Below are positions 26,530 to 39,184 of a stretch of DNA of 64,000 bases, in pieces (position 1 is the stretch's first letter; each line of letters starts with the position of its first letter). This stretch comes from Hericium rajendrae (taxonomy: Eukaryota > Basidiomycota > Agaricomycetes > Russulales > Hericiaceae), in contig CM065882.1 in assembly GCA_033439255.1 (NCBI GenBank), positions 2,604,001 to 2,668,000 on the forward strand, written 5' to 3'. The position numbers and the translations under genes are program-made. Under the pieces are notes generated by a model. That model did not search any database. It was given only the letters and a program-made list of their open reading frames with translations, and was not told the origin of the DNA.

Positions 26530-28668
26530 ATGCGAGAGATATTGTACGTCCAGGTCGGATCCCTACCGAACTACATCGGCGCGCACTTTTGGAATGCGCA
26601 GCAAAGCTATTTCACCTACGAAGACAAGGAGGACGTGGTGATAGACCACGACATATCGTTTCGGGAAGGTGTCTCTGAGGTACGTTAAGATACATAATCT
26701 TCGTGCGCCCCGGCATTTAGTGAGCCATGATGTGTAGGGGGAACAAGCGTATTGTCCACGGGTCTTGATCTTTGATAGGAAGTGTGAGTGTATCGACGGC
26801 TGTTTCATTGCCTCAAATGTTTAAACCCCTGACTCTAGCCAACTTCGGTACGCTCGGAAGAGTCAGCCACCTCCACGAAGCGGAAACAACAGAGGACATG
26901 TCGTCGTTGTGGTAAGTTCTTTTCGAGCATCATTGCAGGCCCAATGCTGAAAGCCTACAGGGGTGGTCCAGTTGCCGAGTTTCGTCAAGGTCCTATTCCT
27001 TCGAGCACATACCAGGCTCGTTTGGATGAAGAGGTAGACGTAGATGTCGCCGAAATGGATGACACAAATGAACCCGTCGAGACGCTGCGCACCCCAGATG
27101 TCCGGTATTGGTCGGATTACAATCGCGTTTATTATCTTCCGCGGAGCGTTCAGGCCTTGCCCGACGGTGCCAACTGGGATTCTGCAGAAGCGGACTGGCA
27201 ATCCGGAAAAGAGATTTTTTCGCGCTGGCAGACGGTGTGTGCATATGATCTGGTATAGCAGTCAGTAGTTCACCAGAAATGACACCGACATCGGATCCAG
27301 GATACATCATTCATGGAAGACTCATTCCGATCGTTCCTTGAAGAATGTGATGCACCTCAGGTAGCGTAACTCCTATCCTTGAGGTATGTGCATTGCTGAT
27401 TATGGATTTCAGGGAATCCATGTTACTTCGGACAATAATACCTTTGGGTCATTCACGAACGCATTTTTGACGGCATACCGTGACGAATATCCGAAATTAA
27501 CATCGTTATCGTTCCCGATACTCTCGAGTGCTATTCCGGGAAATATTGATGTTGACGATGTGAGTGCATTTTGATGAGAAAAGATCCCCTCTTTTCATGC
27601 CCATGAAGCTCCGTGGGACTAGGCAAGCTGTCAATGATGCCATGTGTCTACGTAGTTTGAACGAGCTATCGACAATGAATGTACCAATTCAGAATCCTCT
27701 GGACTGGCGGCACGGAGAATGGCTTGATGAGCTCACTGTAAACGTAGGTTCCTTGTCTTGTGTAATCGTATTAATCGACTGACAGATGCTGATGTTGGTC
27801 TAGTTCCGCAGCCCTTATGAAGTCAGTGCCATCCTCTCTAGTCATATGGAGACGGCCACGCTGCCCCTGAGGTGCGGCATGACTTCTCTAATCCCGCGTA
27901 CTTTCCCTGAACAAAAACTTTCCTGTCCAGAATGAAATCAGAGCAGCCGACTCTGCTTTCGGAGCTGTGTGAACAATTAAATCCCCATGCAAACCCACCT
28001 TTCGCCGAGCTCCATGGAGTATTCCCTGTCCTCAACGGCTGCACTGCGGATCTAGAGCCGCGTTTCCAGAATTTCACAGGGAATACAACTGCACAGGTAT
28101 GTCCCGCTCCTCGACTCAATTGCCGGCGCGCTCGGGCTCAATCTTCTGGCACACGAATAGCATACATCGTTTTCGTTCAGAAGAGACGTCGTGCGAGGGT
28201 TCCCAGACTCCCGCCTCGCGGAATATGGAGAGTGGACACACTCCGACAAGTACGAAGGCGCCGCGATCTCGAGGTGCATACAGTTTATGTCCGTGATTTC
28301 CGAGTACATCACTAATGCGGCACCGCAATAGCACATTGACACAGCTCCCGTACCCACTCCCGTCGTCGTTCCCGTCCTTCTTCTGCGCACAGCACCTGAA
28401 CGCAGATGCGCGGCGTACGCGGCGCGGCATCATGTCGCGGCCGCGCTCGACGCCGATGCTTTCGTCGTTCGCGCTCAGCACAGAAACGCCAGCGCTTTTC
28501 TCACGCTATGCAACATTTGTTGAGCGATGCGTGCGGCGCAAGATTGACTGGCAACTGGTGGGCGTGGAAGAGGATGACGCGCGGGAGTTGGTCAATGACC
28601 TGTGGACCCTCTCTGACTCATTCGCAGAGATGGAGCGTGGAACAAAGGATATCATGGAAGAGGACTAA
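26530..28668 (+). CDS. DML1: DML1/Misato tubulin-like protein
   Basis: Misato/DML1 proteins combine a segment-II and a tubulin-like domain; in yeast DML1 is essential for mitochondrial DNA inheritance. Eleven exons (26530-26679, 26738-26783, 26839-26911, 26961-27234, 27301-27360, 27413-27559, 27609-27743, 27804-27871, 27931-28096, 28161-28292, 28345-28668) close to 524 residues. The N-terminus MREILYVQVGSLPNYIGAHF is the family start (misato segment II). Then come RVLIFDRK, GRVSHLHEAE, RTPDVRYWSDYNRVYYLPRS, FRSFLEECDAPQ, GIHVTSDNNTFGSF, LTAYRDEYPK and SLNELSTMNVPI. The C-terminal VVRGFPDSRLAEYGEW and PYPLPSSFPSFF are also typical. Domain order and length match fungal DML1. It is intact, and its neighbour on each side is unrelated in function. 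Confidence 0.92.
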
Positions 28669-29743
28669 AGTGAGGATGTCGAATAGAGTCGATCAAACCT
28701 ATGCACCTGCCCCTTCATTACGGAGGCGAGGTGAGACGATTCGGCAGGAACCAGCCTTCCGATACCGCGTCGAGAGTCCCAGCCCAGTCATCCAGAAACG
28801 CAGAAGATCGACATCATAATTCAGTTTCTGAACACGTATTCGGTGCTGTTAGTGGTACATCGATAGACGCAGCGACCCCCAGGACTCAATGAACGGTGAA
28901 TATCTCTGATTAGAGAGCAAGACAGATCATGTTCCCTTTTCTAGCGCCCTCGCCAGAAGAGCTGCTCTTGCCACCAAAGGTGGATTGACATCGTCAAGGA
29001 GAATATTTCAATCATGATGCGAATGCCACGCTCGAGCGCCCGACACCGATCCAGGCATTGAAAGAAAATGAGCACGCGGCAGCTACGGCATGCTATGAGC
29101 CGTCCGTGTCTTCGTCTGACGTCGGCGTCGGCGTAGCAATGTAATAGCTTTGCACCTCCACCTCCAACGACGTAGACGAACAGGCTGTGCGATGGGCATT
29201 TTATAATCATTATTCTGCTGTGCGTCCCGACAGGTTGGTCGGCGATGCACCCGATCACACTGCCGCCCGACGCATATTACCCAATCCGGCGAGAGCGCCT
29301 TCTCGCTTTGCTCTCTCACCGTCGACACCATGGACACCGCTCTCATGCTACGCATGGGATGGCGCCCACGATAATAACGAGCCGCGTGCACGCATAGCCC
29401 GTCGTCGCTCCCTCCGCCCCACCTTTTTTTGATGCACCTATGGAAGCTTTCTCTCGGAGCTTCTGCCCTGTCCACAAAGCAGACTTGTCCTGGCCCGACA
29501 CTGCCACTCCTTGCCTCCGGAACACTGAGTCCACAAAAAAAGAAAGCGGTACGTCGACGGTATTGACTCGGGTCACTCACACTGCGTGGATTAACGTGTC
29601 AGTGCCTGGCTCTGATATGTATAAAAGCATGCCGAACAAGCCACGTTCCTCAGCCTCGAGCGGACACCCCACTTAACTCCCAAACCCCACTCTCTCATCA
29701 CAGTGTGACAGAGATCCGTCCAAGGATCCCAGCAGACTTCACG
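28669..29743. other. intergenic, promoter of the DUF6699 gene
   Basis: The long minus-strand frame at 29083-29580 is Arg/His-rich and motif-free, so it is judged chance. The right end contains the core promoter of the next gene. Confidence 0.45.
29620..29626 (+). promoter_or_regulatory. TATA box of the DUF6699 gene
   Basis: TATAAAA about 120 bases before the ATG at 29744, with a C/A-rich leader between. Confidence 0.55.
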
Positions 29744-30616
29744 ATGTCGAACCCCTACCTGACTCCGAACTACTACCTGCCGCCGCCAAACCCCTACCAT
29801 CCCGCGTATGTCCCACCGCTCAATACGCATCGCTACTCGCGATCCTGGCATGCGCCTAACAGCCCCGGTTACGCGACCGCCGCGTTGCCATCGCCTTTGA
29901 CAGGCCAGAACCCACCCTTCCTGCCGCTGCAACCGTCGCCGCCCGAGCCGCCGATCTACCCGCGCTCGCGACGGCACTCCTTTGACAACTCCTACCTGCA
30001 GTCGAGCCGGGCGTACCCCTTCTTCCCCGGCTCCTACAGTTGGTTCTATCCCCCGCCGCTCCCACACCCGAGCCTACACGCGCTCCTGAACGGCGACGCA
30101 CTCCCGCAATACCTGTACGCCGACCTCTCCGCGCATGCGCTTTCGCCGCATCGCCGGGCTGGGCCGACGGGGCAGCTCGTCCCGCTCACCAGGCGCGACT
30201 TCGAGCAGGCCGCGACGAGCCCGTCGATGGTGCGCCTGAAGATCGTCTGCGACGCGATTCCGCAGTGGCCCATCGAGCTGCAGGTTGTCGGGACAACGCT
30301 GCGCCCGCACGTGCGCGACCGCCCCGCGATCCCATTCATCACCGTCGGCGACGTGCTGCAGGTAGTGCACCAGACGTTGCATCAGCAGATCACGCACGAC
30401 GAGTGGGGTGTCCTGTCGGACGAGCAGGAGACGCAGATCGCGCGCGCGTACACGCGGCGATACAAGGCGTTCGCGCCGGTCGAGCGCCAGCAGCGCCGTG
30501 ATGGGGTGAAGCGCGTCGACTTCCTGCTACGCAACTATCACTTCAAGGGCCTTACTTGGCTTGACCCTGACGTCAATGGAGTAGAAAGGATGAAGCTCCT
30601 TGTTGGGCCGCCATGA
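29744..30616 (+). CDS. DUF6699 domain protein
   Basis: Single-exon gene of about 290 residues; function unknown. The first ATG is at 29744 (MSNPYLTPNYYLPPPNPYHP); a longer frame upstream would need GTG. Residues 1-120 are low complexity, rich in Pro, Tyr and Ser. The C-terminal half carries the DUF6699 pattern frequent in Agaricomycetes: LVPLTRRDFEQAATSPSMVR, LKIVCDAIPQWPIELQV, ITVGDVLQVVHQTLHQQITH, DEWGVLSDEQETQIARAYTR, VKRVDFLLRNYHFKGLTWL and a final ERMKLLVGPP. A TATA box and clean leader support expression. The gene is markedly GC-rich at third positions, so shadow frames are long on the other strands. Confidence 0.88.
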   Translation: MSNPYLTPNYYLPPPNPYHPAYVPPLNTHRYSRSWHAPNSPGYATAALPSPLTGQNPPFLPLQPSPPEPPIYPRSRRHSFDNSYLQSSRAYPFFPGSYSWFYPPPLPHPSLHALLNGDALPQYLYADLSAHALSPHRRAGPTGQLVPLTRRDFEQAATSPSMVRLKIVCDAIPQWPIELQVVGTTLRPHVRDRPAIPFITVGDVLQVVHQTLHQQITHDEWGVLSDEQETQIARAYTRRYKAFAPVERQQRRDGVKRVDFLLRNYHFKGLTWLDPDVNGVERMKLLVGPP

Positions 30617-31169
30617 TCGCTCGCTTTCTTTGTTTTTTAGGATCCGTTGTCTGTTCATGATACCCCGCATTCATTTATTCCTCATTTCGCTTCGGCGCTT
30701 CCAGCGTCTCTTTCTTTGAACTGCGTTACGTTCTCCGACTCGACAACGAAACTGAAAACAACTTACTCGGGTGATGAACTTCTTTATTATCATTTAAACC
30801 TTTTTCTTGTAGTTTGGTCTAATCCATTCCCGAGGAAACGTGTATATAAATTACGACCAGGTCACCCATGGATAAAATAAAGCCTTTTAATCTTTGACGG
30901 ATGGCGTTGAGATGTCCTTGAACACCGACCGGCGCGCCGACTCGAAACACGACTTCACCATAAATTGATTATATCTTCAACCAGCATTGACATTTATTTC
31001 CATACAAGCTTCACGACCGATCATACAAACTTCCTCGACACCTTTATGAACAACACAAGAATGATCGCGATACGTTCAACAGTTGCAAGCCTTTGCCCGA
31101 CTTAGCGCAAGCACACTCTGCGCCACTCTTGCAAGCCGCACTAGAAACGAACGTCAGATGTCATATGGA
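30617..31169. other. intergenic between convergent genes
   Basis: 3' flanks of the DUF6699 gene and the metallothionein-like gene. Near 31044-31140 (-) a further Cys-bearing stretch (SGAECACAKSGKG) may be an extra 3' exon of the latter. Confidence 0.45.
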
Positions 31170-31365
31170 TCAACCAGTTCTCACACGCACCTGTGCGTTG
31201 TGCGCCTTGTTCACGCAGGAAGCGCACTTGCACTCGCCCTTGGCGCAGCTGCAGGAGTTGTTGGTGGCGGGGCCACAGTTACTACAAAGAGCATATCATC
31301 AGAAAGGGCACTGCAGCGAAGCTCAAAGATACTCACGAGCAGGTCTGGTCACAAGTGCAAGCCAT
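31170..31365 (-). CDS. metallothionein-like Cys-rich small protein
   Basis: Would bind copper, zinc or cadmium through Cys thiolates in the cytosol. Two exons (31337-31365 and 31170-31281) joined by a GTGAGT..TAG intron give 46 residues. It starts MACTCDQTCSNCG, followed by NSCSCAKGECKCASC. Nine Cys lie in C-x-C and C-x-x-C steps, with few aromatics, the usual look of a fungal metallothionein. A TATA element sits 100 bases upstream, as often found for strongly induced small genes. The 3' end is uncertain: a donor GTGCGT at 31192 could skip to a third exon containing AECACAKSGKG and a TAA at 31044-31046. Too small and split to be found by ORF length; called on cysteine spacing. Confidence 0.65.
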
Positions 31366-31464
31366 TGTACAGACAAGTTGGATCGGTTGGGATATGAGTG
31401 CGATGAGACAATATTGGTAGTCAAGAGATAGGCGACTGTCAGAAACGCAGCTCTCCGCGCCCTA

Positions 31465-31471
31465 TTATATA
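31465..31471 (-). promoter_or_regulatory. TATA box of the metallothionein-like gene
   Basis: TATATAA on the minus strand about 100 bases before the ATG at 31365. Confidence 0.5.
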
Positions 31472-33775
31472 CGCCCGGGATGTGTGACGTCACGGCGACC
31501 CCAACATGTAGTTGGAATTCACGTTGCGCCGCTAGGATGGGCGGATGTAATCGACATGACTAGCCGTCGGACAAAACTGCCTCGAGGGTTCGGCCAGAGC
31601 CAAGATGAGCCATTTTATGGAGCCGATCCACGGCCGGCACAAATGCCTCGCTCCATTCTGGCCTCGGCCCCGACTTGGTGAGGAGGGATCGTTCAGATTG
31701 CTAAAGCTACTGCCTCGTATATCCTGATGAAGATCTCATGATAGCAGCAGGTGAACCGAAAGAAAACGCTGTATCCTCTATCTTGCACACCCAAACACCG
31801 TTTTCTTGCCCCAACGAGACTAACGTCCGATGGATAGCTTCCTATAGCTTCTTACAAGAACACCGACGGATCAGGATCCGGCTAGACTAGAAAAGGGGTC
31901 ACTATTGCTTGCAAATCTCCGCCCTTTGCCAGGAATCTGCGACCAATGAAGCATGCACTCAGTTCAAGGGGCGGTACCAGATCTCCGGCTCATCCCTGTC
32001 GATGAGGAAGCAAAAATGGCTCACGCGCATTGCACCGTTAGCAACCCGTGAACAGATATTCAGCCTGCGAAATATGATGTCAAACACCGAACATCGGAGT
32101 ACTGCTCGCCAATTGAGTAATCATTACAGTGTATATCGTCCTGGCAATCCTTGCAATCGTAGTATCCGTAGACTGCGGAACAATCGAACCTAGACTCCTT
32201 TCGCACCTATCTATTCCAATCTGGGACAGAACAACAATGTGGAATCCGAGATGGGACCTGAAGCTTCGATGAGGCCCTTGACGCTATCCGCTCGTGCACG
32301 GAAAGCTCAAGTAGATCCGTAGACAGTATGGAAGTAATCAGTCGAATCGGTCTGTCGATTCGCGTGTTATTTGTTTGATGACAGGCCGTACAGTCAAGAC
32401 CTCCAAGACATCGGACATCACGTACGCCAGATTTGGGAAAGCCTCACAACCGGACAGTCGCCTCAGAGAGTAATCGCAAGGCTTCGCTGCACTTCTCAGC
32501 AACATCCATATCGCGATACCATAAACGTTGGTGAAACGCGATCTAGCCGCCTTCCAACGTCACGCACACATCCAACATCAGCTGGAATTCCGGACAGAGC
32601 TTCGAGCTGTAACATCTTCGGCGTCGCCACAATGTGCCGACCGCGTGCTGCAGGAGTCGGCGAAGCTCACAACGAGCAGCAGCCGTGCATGCATGAAATC
32701 GGCCGTAAAGGACTAGCCGTAAGTTGGCCGTAAGCGCCGACACACATGGCTGAAGCCAAGCCTGGTCAGGAGAGATGCCGACCGTGCCTCCAGCCATGCA
32801 AGGAGCGCGGCATCAATGAATGCGTCGTGCAGAAGCGCAGCAGGCATCTTCGAAAGAGGCGCGAGGAGATGTGCGGGGTGTAGCAGCGGCCGCACATGTG
32901 ATCATGCCCACACGCAAATCTACGGCTGGAATCGCGGTGCTGTGTGTCTGCGTTGAAAGCTCCGCGCGTCCAGAGAAAAGAATGGAAGTGCCTTTGGTGC
33001 ATGAAAATGGGCAGCGGATACTCGAATGCAGCGTAGTTGTTGGCCGGAGCGTGGCCCGAAATGTCCAGGTAGCAGCCTGAGCCAAGCAAGGCGAGGTCGA
33101 GCGCGACGACCATCCGATAGGGACGTCCGCTTGCTCTCGTTCTTGAAACTCACTTTGGTAGATTAAACAGTTTTCTGGTCAGGGAATTCTGGGTTGGAGA
33201 AAAGGAAACGGCACATGTGGCAAGACGCGATCCTCGTTGCTCGGTTGCTCGACACAGGTCGATATTGACATCGCGCGAGGGTGAAAAGATTGTATTAGAT
33301 TCACGAGGTCTGCAATGGAGACAGCTGAGATCCGTACACTAAAAGTGTTCTGTCTCTAGGCCTACCGGTCATTGGGCTCTTGTTCATGGTCTCACGTAGT
33401 TGTATATGCTGCCGTTAGATTCGTTCAGAGCTGAAAGTTGAAACTAGGATACACTGTAACAGAGAGCGGATCGCATTCACCTGGCTCCAAATGCAAGATG
33501 TCATATGAAGCACAGTGGCAAAGCAACGCAGATCTTGCGAATCGAAAAAGCTGCAGAACCGTGACGAGTCGGAGGGAAAACAAGGTGAAACGGGCGCCTA
33601 CTTATGGGCGCGTGAAGGCGTCTGGGCATTACGTGAACACGATGACCAAAGTCATTACGACGCTTGTCGCGTCCATGTCACTCTGACCTTCAATAACTCC
33701 AACTCTGACCCTCGTACTGGGTCTGGCGGGCCCAAAATCCATTACGAACATCTTGACGGTCAATAAGGGCTCATC
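31472..33775. other. long intergenic region, no gene recognised
   Basis: About 2.3 kb between the metallothionein-like gene (-) and TRAPPC11 (+). Overlapping short frames exist (for example 32371-32733 + and 32766-33113 -), but none has a recognisable motif or continues by splicing. It may contain degenerate sequence. Confidence 0.4.
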
Positions 33776-36700
33776 ATGAATTCATATCCTCCCGAACTTT
33801 TAGCCCAGTTGGCCCCATTGATGTTCGTGGCTGGCCTCGACGTCCCGAATCCACCAGACGCACCACCACTATCGCCATCTCCTTCCGTGCAATCATCTGC
33901 TCAGTCCACAGCCTCCCCCAGGCCCCCGCAAGACCCTTATACAGTGCTCACCCTTAGGCTTCGAGATGCACTGTTGGCCCAGCGCAAAGTCGCGATCTGG
34001 CAACCTGAGAAGTCCAAGACATTCCAAATTGTGCTCGTCGACAAAGTGCGCCCGCTTCCTGTTTAGATCTGTACTCCTTCATAACAATTTTACGGATGCG
34101 TACATGTGACATACAGGAAGTCCGTTTTCCGCCACGAAAACTCATCCCTCAAGACGATACGAATTACGCCAATGCTCACTCACCGCTGTCCCCACTGACG
34201 CCATCCTCTCCGCTCTACCCTGATGGCCTCATCGCCCCAATATGGGTGCGAAAGCACACTGCTCTTGTCCCCTCTGTCTTCGTTCTCTTCATGCGCCTCT
34301 ATGAGTCCCCGCCTCCAAGCAGCCGTTCGCCGCTCGAAGCTTTCGACCCGGAACGCATTCGTGAAAGGGACGAGGAAGAACGCCGAAAGGATACTGAGCT
34401 GTCCGCGGAGGTCGCTAAACGAAAACGCACCACGAACGAACGTGCAATCAAGCTTACTGTCGTCCTCATTGCCAGTAGGAAGATGCTGGGTTCGTCCGCT
34501 GCGATTACGTAATTTATAGGCCGGGAGGTGCTGAATGCCTGAGTATCTGTAGATGACCCTGCATTGGATACGCGTCTGACTTTCATAAGGAGGCAGAGTG
34601 GGCTGGACTCGAGAGCTGCACTCTTTGTTCTCAGTCCTGTCAGTCCGGCAGAATTGAATGAATTCGTAAAGAGGTTCGGCTATCTACCATCACATCCCCG
34701 CGTTGGAGCTGATGTATGCGCGGTGGTGCAGTCTACAACAAGCATTATACGAACCTGCGGTGGAGTACTACACATCTCATTCTAAGCGTGTCCGGCGAAA
34801 ACGCAATCGTCATACTCAAGCTGCATCTTCTTATGTGAACCCACTCACCCCGTTAGGAAGCCCGAATATCGCACGTCCTTTAAGGCCAGAAGGATGGACT
34901 GTCCGATATGAGTATAAGATGGCTTGCTTTGCCGAGTTTCGAGGCGAGGACGAGGTTGCGCTGAAGTAAGTTTGGCCCAAACATGCGCGTTCTGGACCGT
35001 GTCGGATGTAAGCTGATGACCATACAGGCATTATCAAGACGCCTACTCGACCCTAGTAAATATGTTCGGCTCCACTGCCATCCTGCCTCCGCGTACAAAG
35101 CGCTGGGCAGAGGCAAAGGTGCTCGCAGACTGTATCAACATCAAGGTGCATTACACCGGCCTCTTTTGCGATACATTTTTCATCCCGTCTACAGATATGT
35201 AAATTGTACCTATACAACAACGAGCACTCCCTGGCGCTCTCACAGCACACAATTCACATGCGCAAGTTTGGTGACTTCTCGCGTGGTTGGGGTATCGGCG
35301 AAGACACTTTTGAGTTCTGGAGCTGGATTGCACGGCAGTATGCCTCTATCTACTACCTTACCTCTTCTTTCCCTCTGATCTTTCTGTATTCAACAGACAC
35401 CGCGTTTTCGCAGAGCTCCTCGAACAGGGTACTCGCGTGTCACTCAAACTGCCCTCCAACACCCCCGCGAAGATGCCGAATGCCGCGGCGCTGGCGCTGC
35501 AGGCCGCACAGCGCGGTGGAGCTGCAGTGGGATCGTTAGAGGTCGACGCATTGCGAATGCTCGGCCTGAATCCAAGCCATGCGCTGCAGCATCCAGGGTT
35601 CTATTATTACATGGCAGCGCAGGCAACGGATAAGCGGCGCGCACGATTCCTAATCATGGCGAAGCAGGTAGTACTACTTGTCTCTTTTCTTTTCAATGGA
35701 CGGACTAAATTGGGTGCGGCTGTAGCAATCGCAGCAGAGTGCTAGTTCGCCTGGGTTCGCAAATGAACAGAAAGTGGACCACCTGACTATCATCCTCGAG
35801 GTACGTGTCTTCAACTTACCCTATATACGTCTGTTTGTCAGGCTTATGCCGGTCGATTCCGCAGTTGTATACCAAGTCCTACGAGCTCTTCAAAAAATAT
35901 AGCTCCCCAAGCGGGCAGGGCCAAGGCCGGCTCACGCTACGCATCGCGGATCGGATAGCACAGACGTACTCAGAATCAGGCAAATTCGACATGGCCGTGC
36001 GGTATGCAGTCTAGCAAGTGCGTCTGATATATGTACCCTTCACTAACATGATCCGCCTTATAGGTTCTTCGAGCGCATAGCTCGCACGTATCGCCGCGAA
36101 AAATGGGGCTCAATGCTGAAACCACTTCTGTTGACTTGGTATGCGTGTGCACAGCAGTTGGGCGTTATGGAGCTTAGCGTGAAGCTGCTCATAGAGATGC
36201 TGCCATACGGTAACGTAATTTTATTTCTGATAAAAAGCACATTTAGTGACACCTATATTCTAGGTACACTCACCATGAATGATGAGGAAGAGTCGATTGA
36301 GGAGGATCTACTTGCAGTGCTCAGGGTTCGTTATGGTCGTCGTTAGTCCATCCTACTCGCCCATGCTGACCTCTAGTACAGAGCTCCGTACCTTCTACTC
36401 CAGGCGAGCCTCTCGTCGTGGACTTACCGGAATCTGAGCCTATCTGTTCGTATGCTGTTCTGTATGCGTCCTGCTTTTTTCTGACACATCCGCGTAGTCG
36501 ACTCCAGCGTTGTCTTCTGGAAATCAGAAGCAGCCGTTAATGAGCGGGTTGCGTTCCAAATCTCCCTGACTCTTCCCTCCCATATCTCACCGTCGTCTTC
36601 ACCCTTCACCTCGCTCGCTGTCTACTTTTCGCATAGGAAAGAGCCGGTAATCGTGCATCATGAAAAGGACGCTGCAGAATCCAGTACACAAGATACGGAC

Positions 36701-38682
36701 GTCCAGAGGGTCGATATTGGCGATGTTTTGGAGGATACAGAAGACCATGTGAAGGAGTTTTCCGCTAGGCTTAGATGGACGAAGGGATCGACAATCGTTC
36801 TTGCTGGGACTGTGTCAAGCCAAGGACCAACTACGCTCACGGTAAGCTCACTTCACCATCTAAAGCTGTGTCGAAGGCTGAGCATTGTAGGCATCGAGGG
36901 CGGTTCTGACTCTGAAAGAAGGCAGCTGGACCATCGATATTCCCTTCGACCTTTCTGTGACGCGCGAAGGCGCTTTGCCTACGCCAAAATGGCTTTCCTC
37001 CATTGATCCTGTGCATTTCATTCCAATTCGCCGCGTTCATTGCTCTGAGATCCTGTATGTGTCACTGTTCTAGATATGTTGTTGACTGAACTGACGTGAA
37101 AATAGTATCGGCTATCGGCCGCACGCTCTTCAAGTGTTGATGTCCCACCATGCCCCAGCCTACTTGGACGAAGAATACCCTATTGTAGTTGATATCACCA
37201 ATCTAGACGAGCGGCCGCTTGAGGTCGTGCTCGATGTTCTGCTCCAGCCAACGGAAATTGACGAAGCTGGTTCGTCTTTTGCCTCCCGTTTTCAGCCACG
37301 TCACTGATCTGTGTCCCACCCCGTTCTTCAGTAAATACCATCCGCATTGATGACGAGCGTTCAACCGGCCTCATCAAGGGAATCGATCTTGGAGCAATTC
37401 CGTCAGAATCCACCGTTCTCAAAACAATTTACCTGACCAACACCGGCGCAGCAGACGACCGCGTCCTCGACATCTCCATCCAGTCGCGTGCGCCGTCCGC
37501 CCAAGCCCTTTCATCTCATGAGCTGCCCACATCCCCGTCAGCAGAGACACATCCATCGGACCTGACTGAGACACTGCAGACTATTGTAATCCCGACGGTC
37601 GGCGCGATGAAGATGATGTATGACGTGAAGTACCGGCGCTCGAAGGAGGTGTCGAAGGGCTTGTTGGACCTTAGGACGTTTGGGGCGGAGGGCGAGTTCT
37701 GGAACAGCTGGGAGGGCGGGGAGGCGGAGGTGATGGCGAAGATGGAGTGCGTTGGGCCCTGGGGGATCAGCGTGGAGAAAGTACGGCTTGTGAGGAAGGT
37801 ACGCTGAACTTGATCTGTGGCCACGATGTGTATGTTGAATTTCGTTTTGCAGGATGGACTTCACGCGAAGGTACTGCAGTGCTCGCTGGATGATGACGAG
37901 GAAGACATTGCCTCTGGTACGTAGTCCCACTGTTCTGGTTTGTCGGATCTCTCACTATTGTATTAGATTGGTTCCCTGGGGATGAGTTCGGTGCACACTG
38001 CCGCGTCACCATATCACCTGATGATGAACCAGAGGAAGGCGATGCCATTACCGGGCCAGGAGAATATGAGTTAGCATGGAGGAGGTGAGACTCTTTCTCT
38101 TCCCACCTTGATAATAATCCTCGTCGCTTAATTTCGTCACCGAGCAGAATACTCCCGGACAACACCCATGGCCCTCTCAGTACCACTGTCTTCCCATTAC
38201 CTCTTCTCCGCCCTCCTCGCAGTGCGCTGACTGCCCTTCTCACTCTTCCCGCCTCCGCGCGCCTGCACACTTCCACGCCAATTACCCTTGCGATCCGCAA
38301 TCATCACACCACCCTCGCTGCCGACCTCGCCGTGCGCCTCGAGACGGACGCCACCGACGCATGCCTTGCGGCGGGTCTGCGCGCGGGCCGTCTGCCGCTG
38401 CTCCTGCCCGGTGGGGAACATATCGTGCGATGGGACATCGTCCCGCTCGAGTGCGGATGGGTCCGCGTACCGCGGATCCGGGTGCTCGATCGGCGATATG
38501 CGGAGGAGGGGCGTGAGGAGGGTGTGGAGGTGGAGATTATTGATGCGAGGAGGGAGGCTCGGGATGAGGGCGGGGATGAGTGGGGAGTGATCAAGGAGGT
38601 TGAAGGAAAGGATGGAGAGACAGTCAAAGAGACAGAGGCTGGGGGATGGAGCAAGATTGGGCCAATATTGGTCTTGCCGTGA
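33776..38682 (+). CDS. TRAPPC11: TRAPP complex subunit 11 (foie gras/gryzun)
   Basis: Subunit of the TRAPPIII tethering complex that acts at ER-Golgi transport and autophagy. A long multi-exon gene of about 4.9 kb, roughly 1,200-1,300 residues, starting MNSYPPELLAQLAPLMFVAG. N-terminal blocks: VRFPPRKLIPQDDTNY, HTALVPSVFVLFMRLYE, then TRLTFIRRQSGLDSRAALFV and ELNEFVKRFGYL. The foie-gras region shows GWGIGEDTFEFWSWIARQY, then LNPSHALQHPGFYYYMAAQA and KRRARFLIMAKQ. The C-terminal gryzun region holds VMSHHAPAYLDEEYPIVVDI with NLDERPLEVVLDVLLQPTEI and STVLKTIYLTNTGAADDRVL, then KMMYDVKYRRSKEVSKGLLD, and ends GPILVLP. At least a dozen introns are visible; I did not verify every exon edge. Recognition is by family pattern and domain order. 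Confidence 0.85.
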
Positions 38683-39184
38683 GCTGCATAGACGGTGATG
38701 ATTGCTCTGTATTAGCGGCTATCCAGAGGGAACGTAATTTTTGCTCTTTCTTGGATTGAATTTCATTTATGACAGGATGAAACCGAACCCTGTTGTGGAC
38801 AGTTTGCCTTGTGGAATCTGTATTGGAGTAAAGAGCTGAAGAGCTGATTGTTCGACACATATACTGTACACATGTGACTGCCCGCATGTCTTCGAAGGAA
38901 AAAAACTGGCTCAGCTGGCCTGCTCCAATCGTCATACTCTAGGACTTACTTTTGCTCTCAATCAATCCGTTCTCGGGAGACAGACTCGCTCAAGGCGTGC
39001 AAATTAAGATGCGTAGATTAACAAGATTCCTTCATTGATGCTGCTAACGATATACAAGATTGTGTGTTAGAGTAAGACAAAATATACGATAGTCAAATTC
39101 GAGACGATGACAGCAAATCCAGACGCGACGGACACGAAGAAAGCAGGCCCATGAGCGATACAATGACCAGATTATCCCCGCCCC
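38683..39184. other. intergenic, convergent 3' ends
   Basis: Lies between the stop codons of TRAPPC11 (+) and HSP90 (-). AT-richer than its flanks, with no gene; probably 3' UTRs. Confidence 0.5.

Noticed and set aside
29083-29580. 165-codon minus frame upstream of the DUF6699 gene
   Set aside because: Arg/His-rich, motif-free, in a promoter region with a TATA box for the opposite strand.
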